Shown here: positions 53,649-62,802 of the stretch, piece by piece
Layout: each line of letters begins with the position of its first letter
Position numbering within the stretch: position 1 is the first letter of the stretch
NCBI RefSeq assembly: GCF_007954355.1
Contig: NZ_VOLR01000002.1
Location: 214,847 to 278,846 of the forward strand
Length of the DNA stretch: 64,000 nt
Direction: 5' to 3'
Source of the DNA: Colwellia hornerae
GTDB lineage: Bacteria; Pseudomonadota; Gammaproteobacteria; Enterobacterales; Alteromonadaceae
Notes under the pieces: model-generated
Seen by the model: the letters and a program-made list of their open reading frames with translations, nothing else
Database searches by the model: none
What the model was told of the DNA's origin: nothing
Made by a program: the position numbers and the translations under genes

Positions 53649-56600
53649 ATGAAACGTATGTTAATTAACGCTACACAATCGGAAGAGTTACGTGTAGCAC
53701 TTGTCGATGGTCAACAACTTTATGATTTAGATATCGAAAGTCCTGGTCATCAACAAAAGAAATCAAATATTTATAAAGCAAAAATCACGCGTATAGAGCC
53801 CTCTCTAGAAGCTGCATTTGTTGACTATGGTGCTGAACGCCATGGTTTCCTACCGATGAAAGAAATCGCACGCGAATATTTTCCTAAAGGTTATACCTTT
53901 CAGGGTCGTCCAAATATCAAAGAAGTCTTGCGCGAAGGCCAAGAAGTTATTGTTCAAATTGATAAAGAAGAACGTGGCCAAAAAGGCGCGGCATTAACGA
54001 CTTTCATCAGTTTAGCTGGCAGTTACTTGGTATTAATGCCAAATAATCCTCGTGCTGGTGGTATTTCTCGTCGCATTGAAGGTGATGAACGCACCGATTT
54101 AAAAACCTCTTTAAACAAATTAGAATTACCCAAAGGCATGGGCTTAATTGTTCGCACTGCTGGTGTAGGTAAAGACTATGAAGAATTAGACTGGGATTTA
54201 AATGTTCTTTTGCATCATTGGAAAGCCATTTCAGAAGCAGCAGAAACTAAACCAGCGCCTTTCCTAATTCATCAAGAAACCAATGTTATTCTTCGTGCTA
54301 TTCGTGATTATTTACGTCGCGATATCGGTGAAGTATTAATTGATCGCCCGAAAACATTCGAAAGTGTTAAAAAGCACATCGAAGTGGTTCGTCCTGATTT
54401 TTTAAGTAAAATTAAACTCTACACGAACGACGTACCTCTTTTTACTCATTACCAAATTGAAACACAAATCGAATCTGCGTTTCAGCGTGAAGTAAGACTT
54501 CCTTCTGGTGGTTCAATTGTTATTGACCCGACTGAAGCGATGACATCTATCGATGTTAACTCTGCCCGCGCAACTAAAGGTAGTGACATAGAAGAGACCG
54601 CATTTAACACTAACTTAGAAGCTGCTGAAGAAGTTGCTCGTCAATTACGTTTACGTGATTTGGGCGGTTTAGTGGTCATTGATTTTATTGACATGACACC
54701 TGTGCGCCATCAACGTGAAGTTGAAAACCGCATGCGTGATGCCGTAAAACAAGACAGAGCTCGCATTCAATTAGGTCGCATTTCTCGTTTTGGTTTATTA
54801 GAAATGTCGCGTCAACGTTTACGCCCGTCTATCGGTGAAACTAGCCAAGGTGTTTGTCCTCGTTGTAATGGTACTGGACACGTACGTAGTGTTGAATCAT
54901 TAGCCTTGTCTATTTTGCGTTTAATGGAAGAAGAAGCCATTAAAGAAAATACTCAACATGTACAAGCTCAAGTACCTGTTCCTGTAGCGACTTATCTTTT
55001 GAATGAAAAGCGTCGTTCAGTATTTCATATTGAAAAACATCACAGCGTTAATATTCTTATTATTCCTAATCCTCATATGGACACACCTCAATATGAAGTC
55101 ATTAGAGTAAGAACCGACGAAAGTGTTGAAGAGGCAAGTTACGAAAGAACCATTACTGAAGCTTCAGTTGAAGAAGCCGTAATGCCTAAATTTGATAAGC
55201 AAGCCGCTAAACGTGACGAGCCAGCATTACAAGGCATGTCTTCACCTAAGCAGTCAGCACCGTTAACCGCAGTAAAACCAGTAGCACCGGTAGCACCTGT
55301 AAAAGAATCAGCGGGCTTATTTGATGGTTTAATTAAGTGGGGTAAATCACTCTTCGCTACTGAAGAAGAAGTTGCACCTAAAGTTGTTGAACCTGTTAAG
55401 AAACCTGAAAGCAACAACAGTGAACGTCGTCCGCAACGTGGTCGTCAAGGTCAACGTCGTAACAATAATAATCGTAACGAAAACCGCAACGATAACAGAA
55501 ATGTTAATCGTAACGACAAGCGTAATGATACTCAAAATGAAGATCGTGCTGATATCAAGCCAGTCATTAATGACAATAAAGATAACATTAATGAAAATAA
55601 AGATAACAAGCCGAATAAACAGCCTCGTAAAGCGCCTGTAGAGCGTAATGCTAAGCCCAAAGAAGAAAAAACCACAGTACGTCGTCAACGTCGTAACAAC
55701 AGTAAAAAAGTACGTATTGTTGATGAAAACTCAACGGTTGTTAATAACGCCACATTAAACAAAATAGCTGCAGAAGAAAATGCTCAAGTAGCTGCTACTA
55801 TTGATGAAGCGTTAACAGTAGAAACCGTTATCACTCAACCTGATGCAACACAGCCAGAGCTTAGTGAGACTAAAACTAGTGATGAACAACGTCCTAGAAA
55901 CCGTCGTTCACCTAGACATTTACGCTCTAACGGACAGCGTCGTCGTCAGCCTGCTGAAAATCAGGCAACTGAAGTTAACGCAGCAGCAGTAACAACTGAA
56001 GTTAGTGAAGACCCTGTTGAAGCAAGATATCCTGAAACGCCAGTAGTTGCAGCACCTGTTGATGCAGCACCTGTTGATGCAGCGCCTGTTGTTGCAGCGC
56101 CTGTTGTTGCAGCACCTGTTGTTGAAGCGCCTGTTGTTGCAGCGCCTGTTGTTGCAGCACCTGTTGTTGCAGCGCCTGTTGTTGCAGCGCCTGTTGTTGC
56201 AGCGCCTGTTGTTGAAACGCCTGTTGTTGAAACGACGGTTGTTGAAGCACCTGTTGTTGAAGCACCTGTTGTTGAAACGCCTGTTGTTGAAACGACGGTT
56301 GTTGTGACACCAGTAGTTGAAACAACGGTAGTTGAAACTACCACGGTTGATACACCTGCAGATGAAACGCCAGTAGTTGCAACAACGGTTGTAGAAACAA
56401 CAACTGTTGAGACAACAACCGTTGAAACAACGACAGTTGAAACAAGCAAAGCAGAAGTTCAACAAGATTTACCTTTTGATGAACCTCAAGTTGCAGAGCA
56501 AGAAGTTGAAACTGCAGTTGAAAAGCCAAAGCGTGTTATTTCGAGAAAACCAAGCCCTAAAGTGAGCTCGAAAGCAGGGAAAGTTTCTAGTAAAGGTAGT

Positions 56601-56774
56601 AAGCCAGGTAAATCATCTGCGCCAATGACTAAAACAGAATCAATTACCACCATGAACGAGGTTCCTACGGACTTTGTTGCTAGCGAAGATCGTGTCAAGC
56701 ATGCTTCGTCGGGTAGAATGGCAAGTGTATCTAATGCGGTAAGTCACAGTGGTGCAGGTCCAACTAAACCATAG
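53649..56774 (+). CDS. rne: Ribonuclease E
   Basis: 1041 residues. N-terminal catalytic half: S1 domain at about 36-119, RNase H-like and 5' sensor regions, the DNase I-like domain with catalytic aspartates in SIDVNSARA (about 303) and VIDFIDMTP (about 346), and the zinc link CPRCNGTGH (about 404-407) that holds the tetramer. The C-terminal half is disordered: an Asn/Arg-rich RNA-binding stretch (about 595-640), then an acidic region with tandem Pro-Val-Val repeats at about 797-935, and a final basic segment. It is the scaffold of the degradosome. The repeat tail is unusually regular. Confidence 0.97.
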   Translation: MKRMLINATQSEELRVALVDGQQLYDLDIESPGHQQKKSNIYKAKITRIEPSLEAAFVDYGAERHGFLPMKEIAREYFPKGYTFQGRPNIKEVLREGQEVIVQIDKEERGQKGAALTTFISLAGSYLVLMPNNPRAGGISRRIEGDERTDLKTSLNKLELPKGMGLIVRTAGVGKDYEELDWDLNVLLHHWKAISEAAETKPAPFLIHQETNVILRAIRDYLRRDIGEVLIDRPKTFESVKKHIEVVRPDFLSKIKLYTNDVPLFTHYQIETQIESAFQREVRLPSGGSIVIDPTEAMTSIDVNSARATKGSDIEETAFNTNLEAAEEVARQLRLRDLGGLVVIDFIDMTPVRHQREVENRMRDAVKQDRARIQLGRISRFGLLEMSRQRLRPSIGETSQGVCPRCNGTGHVRSVESLALSILRLMEEEAIKENTQHVQAQVPVPVATYLLNEKRRSVFHIEKHHSVNILIIPNPHMDTPQYEVIRVRTDESVEEASYERTITEASVEEAVMPKFDKQAAKRDEPALQGMSSPKQSAPLTAVKPVAPVAPVKESAGLFDGLIKWGKSLFATEEEVAPKVVEPVKKPESNNSERRPQRGRQGQRRNNNNRNENRNDNRNVNRNDKRNDTQNEDRADIKPVINDNKDNINENKDNKPNKQPRKAPVERNAKPKEEKTTVRRQRRNNSKKVRIVDENSTVVNNATLNKIAAEENAQVAATIDEALTVETVITQPDATQPELSETKTSDEQRPRNRRSPRHLRSNGQRRRQPAENQATEVNAAAVTTEVSEDPVEARYPETPVVAAPVDAAPVDAAPVVAAPVVAAPVVEAPVVAAPVVAAPVVAAPVVAAPVVAAPVVETPVVETTVVEAPVVEAPVVETPVVETTVVVTPVVETTVVETTTVDTPADETPVVATTVVETTTVETTTVETTTVETSKAEVQQDLPFDEPQVAEQEVETAVEKPKRVISRKPSPKVSSKAGKVSSKGSKPGKSSAPMTKTESITTMNEVPTDFVASEDRVKHASSGRMASVSNAVSHSGAGPTKP
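56036..56450. repeat. 15-bp tandem repeat array encoding [10 protein letters not shown] units in rne
   Basis: GCGCCTGTTGTTGCA and close variants repeat in frame more than 15 times, giving a Pro-Val-Val-Ala-Ala and later Val-Val-Glu-Thr pattern in the disordered tail of RNase E. Because the period is a multiple of three, copy-number change would keep the frame. Confidence 0.95.
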
Positions 56775-56811
56775 GCTTTGTAGCGTATATTTTTACCGCT
56801 AGCTAAAACTA

Positions 56812-56842
56812 AAAAAACCAGTCACTAGACTGGTTTTTTATT
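56812..56842. terminator. Terminator after rne
   Basis: AAAAAACCAGTC and GACTGGTTTTTT form a strong stem about 40 bp after the stop. The A/T runs suit both strands. Confidence 0.9.
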
Positions 56843-57198
56843 GTCTACGATTTAGTAAAACACTATTTATAAAGCGATAACGTCTCGTTTATCGAGATAA
56901 AAAATACAGGGAGAAATTTAAATTGACCTTAATGTTTTTTTTACAGTGTTTGTAAAATTTTAAATACCTCGAAACATCACATGGTTAGCGCTAAAACACC
57001 TATTACTTATAAAACAAGGTTGCAAACAAAGGGTTTTAATTCCTAAAACATATAACCCTTCCGCTACCATACTCTAAACTTAAACTAAGCTTAACGGAGT
57101 GAGGGCATCATGTCATAGCCAAGCTTATCCTTAATCAACGTTAGAATGGCTTATGAATAAAGGAGCATAAAGTTATTTAAGTTTCAGAGGTAATGTAT
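56843..57198. other. Intergenic region before the small protein at 57199
   Basis: About 350 bp of AT-rich sequence with no supportable gene. A short AAACTTAAACTAAGCTTAACGGAGTG stretch precedes the small gene; no clear promoter was found. Confidence 0.35.
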
Positions 57199-57411
57199 AT
57201 GAGTGTTATTTGGAAGAATCATGCAAGTCGACTGATGGACTTCGTTAATAATAATAACGAAGTTCAAGCACATCTTTATCTTGAACAGTTAATGCTGTTG
57301 CCTTTAGATATTCAAGATAAAATAATAAATGACATTAGCCACTTGCCATATTGTAATTGTGAGTCCGTCTCAAACATCATCAGTCAATATATGATGTTTG
57401 ATCTTAGGTGA
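57199..57411 (+). CDS. Small protein of unknown function
   Basis: 70 residues, MSVIWKNHASRL. GAGG is 9 bases before this ATG, while the ATG six bases upstream is only 3 bases from it. The protein is acidic and helical with a CNCES pair near the C-terminus. Not recognised; converges with uvrB with only 12 bp between stops. Confidence 0.55.
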   Translation: MSVIWKNHASRLMDFVNNNNEVQAHLYLEQLMLLPLDIQDKIINDISHLPYCNCESVSNIISQYMMFDLR

Positions 57412-57423
57412 TTAGCCATATAT

Positions 57424-59421
57424 TTAACGAGATAATTGCTGTTCTCTTAATTTTGCCACTTCATCACGTAAATTAGCAGCTTGTTCAAACTCTAAATTTT
57501 GAGCATGATTAAGCATTTCACTTTCAAGCTGCTTAATTTTTTTATCAATATCTTTAATAGAGAGTATTTTATAATCTGAAGCTTGCTCAGCTACATTTAA
57601 TAAAGTGTTACTTGAAGATACCGTACCATTATGAAGAGCATCACTAATTTTGCTGATAACGCCCCGAGGCGTGATGTTATTGTCAAGATTGTATTGATGT
57701 TGCATCTCACGTCGACGTTCAGTTTCATCAATCGCTTTTTTCATGGAGCCGGTGATCTTCGCCGCATATAAAATAGCCCGACCATTAATATTACGAGCGG
57801 CGCGGCCAATGGTTTGAATAAGTGAACGTTCTGAGCGTAAAAACCCCTCTTTATCTGCATCTAAGATCGCAACTAACGAGACTTCTGGCATATCTAACCC
57901 CTCACGTAATAAGTTAATACCAACAAGCACATCAAACTTACCTAAACGAAAATCACGAATAATTTCAACACGCTCTACGGTATCAATGTCAGAATGTAAA
58001 TAACGGGCTTTGACATTATGTTCATCTAAGTAATCGGTGAGATCTTCTGCCATACGTTTTGTTAACGTGGTCGCTAAAACACGTTCATGTATGGCGACAC
58101 GTTTACGAATTTCTGACAATAAGTCATCAACCTGTGTTTCGACCGGACGCACTTCGATGATAGGATCAAGTAAACCCGTTGGACGAACTAATTGCTGAGC
58201 AATTTCGCTACCTGACTTTTCAAGCTCATAATTACTCGGTGTCGCTGAAACATAAATAGTTTGTGGCGCTAACGCTTCAAACTCATCAAACTTCATCGGA
58301 CGGTTATCAAGTGCCGACGGTAAACGAAAGCCATAGTTAACTAAATTTTCTTTTCGTGAGCGATCGCCTTTATACATCGCCCCTATTTGTGGCACAGTAA
58401 CATGAGATTCATCAATAATTAATAAGCCATCATCAGGTAAATAATCAAATAACGTTGGTGGTGCTTCTCCCTCTCCTCGGCCCGATAAGTAACGAGAATA
58501 ATTTTCAATACCCGAGCAGTAACCCAATTCTGTCATCATTTCAATATCAAATTGGGTGCGTTGTACAATGCGCTGCTCTTCAACTAAACGGTTATTTTCT
58601 TTTAAGAAGGTTGAACGATCTTTTAGTTCGATCTTTATTTTATCGATCGCCGATAATATTTTATCTCTTGGCGTAGCATAATGGGTTTTAGGATATACAG
58701 TTACTCGGTCCAGCGTGCGGTCGACTTGTCCGGTCAGCGGATCAAACATTGATAAACGTTCTATTTCTTCATCAAATAATTCGATACGCAGTGCTAAACG
58801 GTCTGATTCGGCCGGAAATATATCAATAACATCGCCACGCACCCGATAAGTCGCGCGCTGAAAAGCCACATCGTTACGCTTGTACTGTAATTCGGCTAAG
58901 CGCCGTAAAATATCGCGCTGGTTGATAATATCGCCAACACTAATATGAAGCATCATTTTTAGGTAAGAGTCAGGATCACCCAAACCATAAATAGCAGACA
59001 CTGAAGCAATAATAATAACGTCTCTACGCTCTAACAGCGCCTTAGTAGCCGACAAACGCATTTGTTCAATATGTTCATTAACAGAGGCATCTTTCTCTAT
59101 GAATGTATCTGTTGTGGGCACATAAGCTTCTGGTTGATAATAATCATAATAAGAAACAAAGTATTCAACCGCATTATTTGGAAAGAACTCTTTCATCTCA
59201 CTATAAAGTTGTGCTGCAAGAGTTTTATTAGGCGCGATCATCATCGTTGGACGATTTAAGGTCGCAACAATATTGGCAATAGTAAAGGTTTTTCCTGAAC
59301 CGGTAACACCTAATAAAGTTTGATGCGCTAAACCGTTTTCAAGACCATCAAGTAATTGTTTAATAGCAGCAGGCTGATCGCCATTAGGGGTGTAATCAGA
59401 CTTTAAGTCCATTGTTTTCAT
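57424..59421 (-). CDS. uvrB: Excinuclease ABC subunit B
   Basis: 665 residues. Central subunit of nucleotide excision repair. Walker [11 protein letters not shown] at about 38-47, the beta-hairpin region with [12 protein letters not shown], the SF2 motifs [16 protein letters not shown] and QTIGRAARN, and the C-terminal UVR motif (about 625-660, [18 protein letters not shown]). The ATG overlaps the stop of the MATE gene as TAATG, with AAGGA 9 bases upstream, so the two may be co-translated. Confidence 0.97.
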   Translation of the reverse strand: MKTMDLKSDYTPNGDQPAAIKQLLDGLENGLAHQTLLGVTGSGKTFTIANIVATLNRPTMMIAPNKTLAAQLYSEMKEFFPNNAVEYFVSYYDYYQPEAYVPTTDTFIEKDASVNEHIEQMRLSATKALLERRDVIIIASVSAIYGLGDPDSYLKMMLHISVGDIINQRDILRRLAELQYKRNDVAFQRATYRVRGDVIDIFPAESDRLALRIELFDEEIERLSMFDPLTGQVDRTLDRVTVYPKTHYATPRDKILSAIDKIKIELKDRSTFLKENNRLVEEQRIVQRTQFDIEMMTELGYCSGIENYSRYLSGRGEGEAPPTLFDYLPDDGLLIIDESHVTVPQIGAMYKGDRSRKENLVNYGFRLPSALDNRPMKFDEFEALAPQTIYVSATPSNYELEKSGSEIAQQLVRPTGLLDPIIEVRPVETQVDDLLSEIRKRVAIHERVLATTLTKRMAEDLTDYLDEHNVKARYLHSDIDTVERVEIIRDFRLGKFDVLVGINLLREGLDMPEVSLVAILDADKEGFLRSERSLIQTIGRAARNINGRAILYAAKITGSMKKAIDETERRREMQHQYNLDNNITPRGVISKISDALHNGTVSSSNTLLNVAEQASDYKILSIKDIDKKIKQLESEMLNHAQNLEFEQAANLRDEVAKLREQQLSR

Positions 59422-60794
59422 TAAGAAACATCCTTAACTTGGGTAAGTTCATGCGGAAACTGTTTATCAAACAAACGGAATGAGATCATCGCCATAATAA
59501 GATTGCCAAAGACTCCACCAATGAAAAACCCTTCAATACCATAATAAATACTGCCTAAATAAGCTAAAGGGACATAACAAACAAAAAGTCGGATAGCGCT
59601 AAGCACCAATGCTACCAAGGGCTTATGAAGCGCATTAAAAGAAGAGTTTGTTAAAATAATAACACCTTGAAAACCATAACCTAAAGGCAGTATCCAAATA
59701 AACAGGACAATAGTATCTGCTACTGCTTGTTCTTTAGAAAAAACATCGGCGATAAATGGTGCAATTAACACCAGCAGTAAATAAATAAATAATTGTAATA
59801 CCAAAATAAACTTTATTGATACTTTATAGCTTTTCTCAACCCTATGCATATTACCAGCACCAAAGTTTTGACTGATAAAAGGAGGTAAAGTCATCGACAT
59901 AGCAAGCACAACTAAACAGGCTATAGATTCAATACGTGAGCCAACACCAAAGGCTGCTACAGCAGATTCGCCATAGTTTGCGACAATAGCCGTCAGAATA
60001 GCTGCAGCTATTGGCGTCAGCATATTAGCCCCCGCTGCCGGTAAACCAATATGCAAAATACCTTTACTTGAAGCAATAAAGGTTTTCAAGGGTAACAATT
60101 TAGTGTGAATTAATTCTCGCTTGATGCCAACAATATATAAAACCAGTAAGCATCCAAAAATCCAAGAGATTAACGTCGCAATAGCCGCACCTTGTATTCC
60201 CATCGCTGGTATAGGGCCAAATCCAAAAATTAAAATGGGATCTAATATCGCATTAATTAACCCCGCACTGCCCATAATTATACTCGGCGTTTTGGTATCA
60301 CCCGATGCTCTTAAAATAGCATTACCTATCATGGGTCCAATCAAGCAGATACTGCCAATAAACCAGATATCCATGTATTGATGAATAAGCGGTAATAAAC
60401 TTTCATTCGCTCCCAGTAATAAAAAGGTTTCATCAATAAAATAAAAACCAAGACAAGATATAATACCAACAATTATTGTGGCTAAATATATTGCTGCTGT
60501 GCCTGAATTTTTTGCCGAATCATCATTGCCTTTACCCAAGGCTTTGGCAATAACGGCTGATGTGCCAATACCTAAACCAATAGTTAAACTGATCACGGTA
60601 AAGGTAATAGGAAAGGTAAAGCTGATCGCTGCTAGAGGTTGTGTACCGAGTAGACCAACAAAAAAAGTATCAACCAAGTTAAAAGTCATTAATAAAACCA
60701 TGCCGTATATCATAGGTATAGTCATTTGTTTAATAGTTTCTGCAACGGGGTCTTCGAGCAAATTGATTTTTTTCTTTTTATTTATTTCGGTCAT
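59421..60794 (-). CDS. MATE-family efflux transporter
   Basis: 457 residues with about twelve membrane helices. MATE patterns are seen in the two halves: [26 protein letters not shown] and later [22 protein letters not shown] with [11 protein letters not shown]. These pumps exchange drugs or metabolites for Na+ or H+; the substrate is unknown. It is directly upstream of uvrB, an unusual pairing. Confidence 0.92.
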   Translation of the reverse strand: MTEINKKKKINLLEDPVAETIKQMTIPMIYGMVLLMTFNLVDTFFVGLLGTQPLAAISFTFPITFTVISLTIGLGIGTSAVIAKALGKGNDDSAKNSGTAAIYLATIIVGIISCLGFYFIDETFLLLGANESLLPLIHQYMDIWFIGSICLIGPMIGNAILRASGDTKTPSIIMGSAGLINAILDPILIFGFGPIPAMGIQGAAIATLISWIFGCLLVLYIVGIKRELIHTKLLPLKTFIASSKGILHIGLPAAGANMLTPIAAAILTAIVANYGESAVAAFGVGSRIESIACLVVLAMSMTLPPFISQNFGAGNMHRVEKSYKVSIKFILVLQLFIYLLLVLIAPFIADVFSKEQAVADTIVLFIWILPLGYGFQGVIILTNSSFNALHKPLVALVLSAIRLFVCYVPLAYLGSIYYGIEGFFIGGVFGNLIMAMISFRLFDKQFPHELTQVKDVS

Positions 60795-61295
60795 TTAAAG
60801 GTAGCTTTTGCTTGTCTTTGCAGGAAAATAGCAAAGTATTGTAAAAGATAGTGATAAGACTCGCTATGTATATATTTTATTTCAACTTCATTTTCATTTT
60901 TTATTTAAATTTACGGTTAAAAAAAAATAAATAATAACGGTGAATTATCTTTACTTTTGTATAACTCACAGCAAATGGGTATAAAAACTGACGTTGCACA
61001 AAAATCACACAGCGATAGTTAAATTGGCAACAAAACAAGCTAAGTAATTGTTTTAATATAAAAAAGGTAAAACCCTATTATATACCTATTTAGCTGTAAC
61101 GTGCATTCTTCACCCAAGTTACGGTTTTTTACACTTTAACTCACAAAGTTATCCACAGATTCAGTGGATAACTTTATGTGATCGTAACTTATAATACCCA
61201 AGCATAAAAAAAGCACTGAATTTGAAGATAAAGCAGACTGAGTGTCGACAAAACAAGCAAACAAACAAAATAATGATTTATTTCTACATTTTGTG
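60795..61295. other. Intergenic region before the tRNA array
   Basis: No gene supported. Contains the inverted repeat at 61142-61180 and the tRNA promoter just after. Confidence 0.4.
61142..61180. repeat. Long inverted repeat containing two DnaA-box-like sequences
   Basis: CACAAAGTTATCCAC and GTGGATAACTTTATGTG pair over about 15 bp with one bulge, loop AGATTCA. The left arm contains TTATCCACA, the DnaA consensus, and the right arm the near match TTATCCACT on the other strand. Confidence 0.75.
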
Positions 61296-61324
61296 TTGAC
61301 AGTTCCGCCACGGACATTTAATAT
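61296..61324 (+). promoter_or_regulatory. Strong sigma-70 promoter for the tRNA-Asn array
   Basis: TTGACA (61296-61301) and TAATAT (61319-61324) with a 17-bp spacer, followed by the C-rich discriminator CTCGCCCC, typical of growth-rate-controlled stable RNA promoters. Transcription would begin about 30-35 bp before the first tRNA. Confidence 0.85.
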
Positions 61325-61363
61325 CTCGCCCCGTTAGCCAAGACCCTTGGCAAACAAAACAAT

Positions 61364-61439
61364 TCCTCAATAGCTCAGTTGGTAGAGCAACGGACTGTTA
61401 ATCCGTTTGTCCCTGGTTCAAGTCCAGGTTGAGGAGCCA
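61364..61439 (+). tRNA. tRNA-Asn (GUU), copy 1
   Basis: 76 nt including encoded CCA. Acceptor TCCTCAA/TTGAGGA, D arm with AGCTCAGTTGGTAGAGC, anticodon loop CTGTTAA (GTT at positions 34-36) and T arm CCTGGTTCAAGTCCAGG are all intact. Confidence 0.97.
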
Positions 61440-61489
61440 AATTAAGATGAGTGGCTTTATATTTTAAAGCGGCTTTAGTAAAGAACAAT

Positions 61490-61575
61490 TCCTCAATAGC
61501 TCAGTTGGTAGAGCAACGGACATCGCTTATATAACAACGCGTTTGTCTCTGGTTAAAATCCAGATTGAGAGTAAA
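61490..61575 (+). pseudogene. tRNA-Asn-like unit with altered anticodon arm (type 1)
   Basis: 5' half matches tRNA-Asn through CAACGGAC, but the anticodon loop is replaced by ATCGCTTATATAACAACG. The T loop reads GGTTAAAATCC and the acceptor 3' strand is damaged (ATTGAGAGTAAAG), with no CCA. Confidence 0.8.
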
Positions 61576-61624
61576 GATTAAAGTAGTCGCTTTTATAATT
61601 AAAGGCAACTACACAAAGAACAAT

Positions 61625-61700
61625 TCCTCAATAGCTCAGTTGGTAGAGCAACGGACTGTTAATCCGTTTGTCCCTGGTTCAAGTCCAGGTTGAGGAGCCA
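61625..61700 (+). tRNA. tRNA-Asn (GUU), copy 2
   Basis: Identical to copy 1 over 76 nt with CCA. Followed by the terminator at 61710-61738. Confidence 0.97.
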
Positions 61701-61709
61701 CATAAGATA

Positions 61710-61738
61710 AGCCTGCAATTATTTGCAGGTTTTTTTTT
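61710..61738 (+). terminator. Terminator after tRNA-Asn copy 2
   Basis: CCTGCAA/TTGCAGG stem with ATTA loop and nine to ten T. Near-identical hairpins follow the units at 61918, 62179, 62367, 62530 and 62690. Confidence 0.9.
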
Positions 61739-61823
61739 ATTTGAATGACTTACTTCAATTTATTGATAGTAGTGAATAAAATTAGTCGTTTTTATAATTA
61801 AAGACAACTACATAAAGAACAAT

Positions 61824-61910
61824 TCCTCAATAGCTCAGTTGGTAGAGCAACGGACTGTGCTTATATAAACTCAGCGTTTGTCCCTGGTTCAAGTCCAGGT
61901 TGAGGAGCCA
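61824..61910 (+). tRNA. tRNA-Asn-like RNA with enlarged anticodon arm (type 2), 87 nt
   Basis: Acceptor stem, D arm, T arm and CCA are all identical to intact tRNA-Asn, but the five bases TAATC in the anticodon loop are replaced by the 16 bases GCTTATATAAACTCAG. ACG/CGT and CTG/CAG could pair to extend the arm. No normal anticodon loop remains, so it is unlikely to decode Asn; it might be processed as a tRNA all the same. Confidence 0.65.
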
Positions 61911-61917
61911 CATAAGA

Positions 61918-61950
61918 TAAGCCTGCAATTATTTGCAGGCTTTTTTTTAT
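61918..61950 (+). terminator. Terminator after the type 2 tRNA-like unit
   Basis: AAGCCTGCAA/TTGCAGGCTT hairpin with eight T. Confidence 0.9.
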
Positions 61951-61961
61951 TTGAATTAAAT

Positions 61962-62047
61962 AAGCTCATAGCTCAGTTGTTAGAGCAATGGACATCGCTT
62001 ATATAACAACGCGTTTGTCCCTGGTTAAAATCCAGATTGAGAGTAAA
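61962..62047 (+). pseudogene. tRNA-Asn-like unit with altered anticodon arm (type 1, second copy)
   Basis: Same ATCGCTTATATAACAACG replacement and same broken 3' end as the unit at 61490, with a further-damaged acceptor 5' strand. The following spacer also matches that after 61490, so the 61490-61738 block has been duplicated. Confidence 0.8.
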
Positions 62048-62096
62048 GATTAAAGTAGTCGTTTTTATAATTAAAGGCAACTACATAAAGAACAAT

Positions 62097-62172
62097 TCCT
62101 CAATAGCTCAGTTGGTAGAGCAACGGACTGTTAATCCGTTTGTCCCTGGTTCAAGTCCAGGTTGAGGAGCCA
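62097..62172 (+). tRNA. tRNA-Asn (GUU), copy 3
   Basis: Intact 76-nt copy identical to copies 1 and 2, with CCA and a following CCTGCAA-type terminator. Confidence 0.97.
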
Positions 62173-62178
62173 CATAAG

Positions 62179-62212
62179 ATAAGCCTGCAATTATATGCAG
62201 GCTTTTTTTTAC
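62179..62212 (+). terminator. Terminator after tRNA-Asn copy 3
   Basis: AAGCCTGCAA, ATTATA loop region, TGCAGGCTT, then eight T. Confidence 0.9.
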
Positions 62213-62260
62213 GCTAAATTTAATGATCTGTTTTTTGCTCTAGATTTAATGATCTAAGTA

Positions 62261-62359
62261 AACTCAATAGCTCAGTTGGTAGAGCAACGGACTGTGCTTA
62301 TATAAACTCAGCGTTTGTCCCTGGTTCAAGTCCATAGCTAAAGAAAGAGCTAAGGAGCC
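62261..62359 (+). pseudogene. tRNA-Asn-like unit, enlarged anticodon and T arms (type 3)
   Basis: Carries the GCTTATATAAACTCAG insert, and its T stem 3' side is replaced by TAGCTAAAGAAAGAGCTA, itself a small hairpin, before AGGAGCCA. The acceptor 5' end is lost (AACTCAA). Confidence 0.8.
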
Positions 62360-62366
62360 ACATAAG

Positions 62367-62399
62367 ATAAGCCTGCAATTATTTGCAGGCTTTTTTTTA
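62367..62399 (+). terminator. Terminator after the first type 3 unit
   Basis: AAGCCTGCAA/TTGCAGGCTT hairpin with eight T. Confidence 0.9.
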
Positions 62400-62422
62400 C
62401 GCTAAATTTAATGATCTGAGTA

Positions 62423-62522
62423 AGCTCAATAGCTCAGTTGGCAGAACAACGGACTGGGCTTATATAAAGTCAGCATTTGTCCCTGGTTCAAGTCCATAGC
62501 TAAAGAAAGAGCTAAGGAGCCA
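62423..62522 (+). pseudogene. tRNA-Asn-like unit (type 3, second copy)
   Basis: Same architecture as 62261, with GGCTTATATAAAGTCAGC in the anticodon region and GGCAGAACAAC in the D arm. Confidence 0.8.
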
Positions 62523-62529
62523 CATAAGA

Positions 62530-62560
62530 TAAGCCTGCAATTATTTGCAGGCTTTTTTAC
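62530..62560 (+). terminator. Terminator after the second type 3 unit
   Basis: AAGCCTGCAA/TTGCAGGCTT hairpin with six T. Confidence 0.85.
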
Positions 62561-62582
62561 ACTAAACTTAATGATCTGAGTA

Positions 62583-62682
62583 AGCTCAATAGCTCAGTTG
62601 GCAGAGCAACGGACTGTGCTTATATAAAGTCAGCGTTTCTCCCTGGTTCAAGTCCATAGCTAAAGAAAGAGCTGAGGATCCA
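62583..62682 (+). pseudogene. tRNA-Asn-like unit (type 3, third copy)
   Basis: Same architecture, with TGCTTATATAAAGTCAGC in the anticodon region and GAGGATCCA at the end instead of GAGGAGCCA. Confidence 0.8.
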
Positions 62683-62689
62683 CATATGA

Positions 62690-62725
62690 TAAGCCTGCAA
62701 TTGTATGCCTGCAGGCTTTTTTTTA
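62690..62725 (+). terminator. Last terminator of the tRNA array
   Basis: AAGCCTGCA..TGCAGGCTT hairpin with an enlarged loop (ATTGTATGCC) and eight T. Confidence 0.85.
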
Positions 62726-62802
62726 CACTAAATTTAATACGTTAAATAGATTAATAGTGTTTTTGGCTATATTCATTGTCAGACAGCTAACAAGTTAACT
62801 TG

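Noticed and set aside
55920..56465. Long minus-strand open frames rich in Asn/Arg/Cys or Val/Thr/Gly opposite the rne repeats
   Set aside because: They are shadows of the 15-bp repeats in rne, which keep several frames open; their composition is repetitive and non-protein-like.
61142..61180. Possible replication origin at the DnaA boxes
   Set aside because: Only two boxes, no dnaA/gidA/dnaN neighbours and no AT-rich unwinding cluster; treated as a local inverted repeat.
61490..61575. A tRNA with an intron
   Set aside because: Removing the insert does not restore the anticodon loop, because the normal TAATC or TGTTAATC bases are replaced rather than interrupted.
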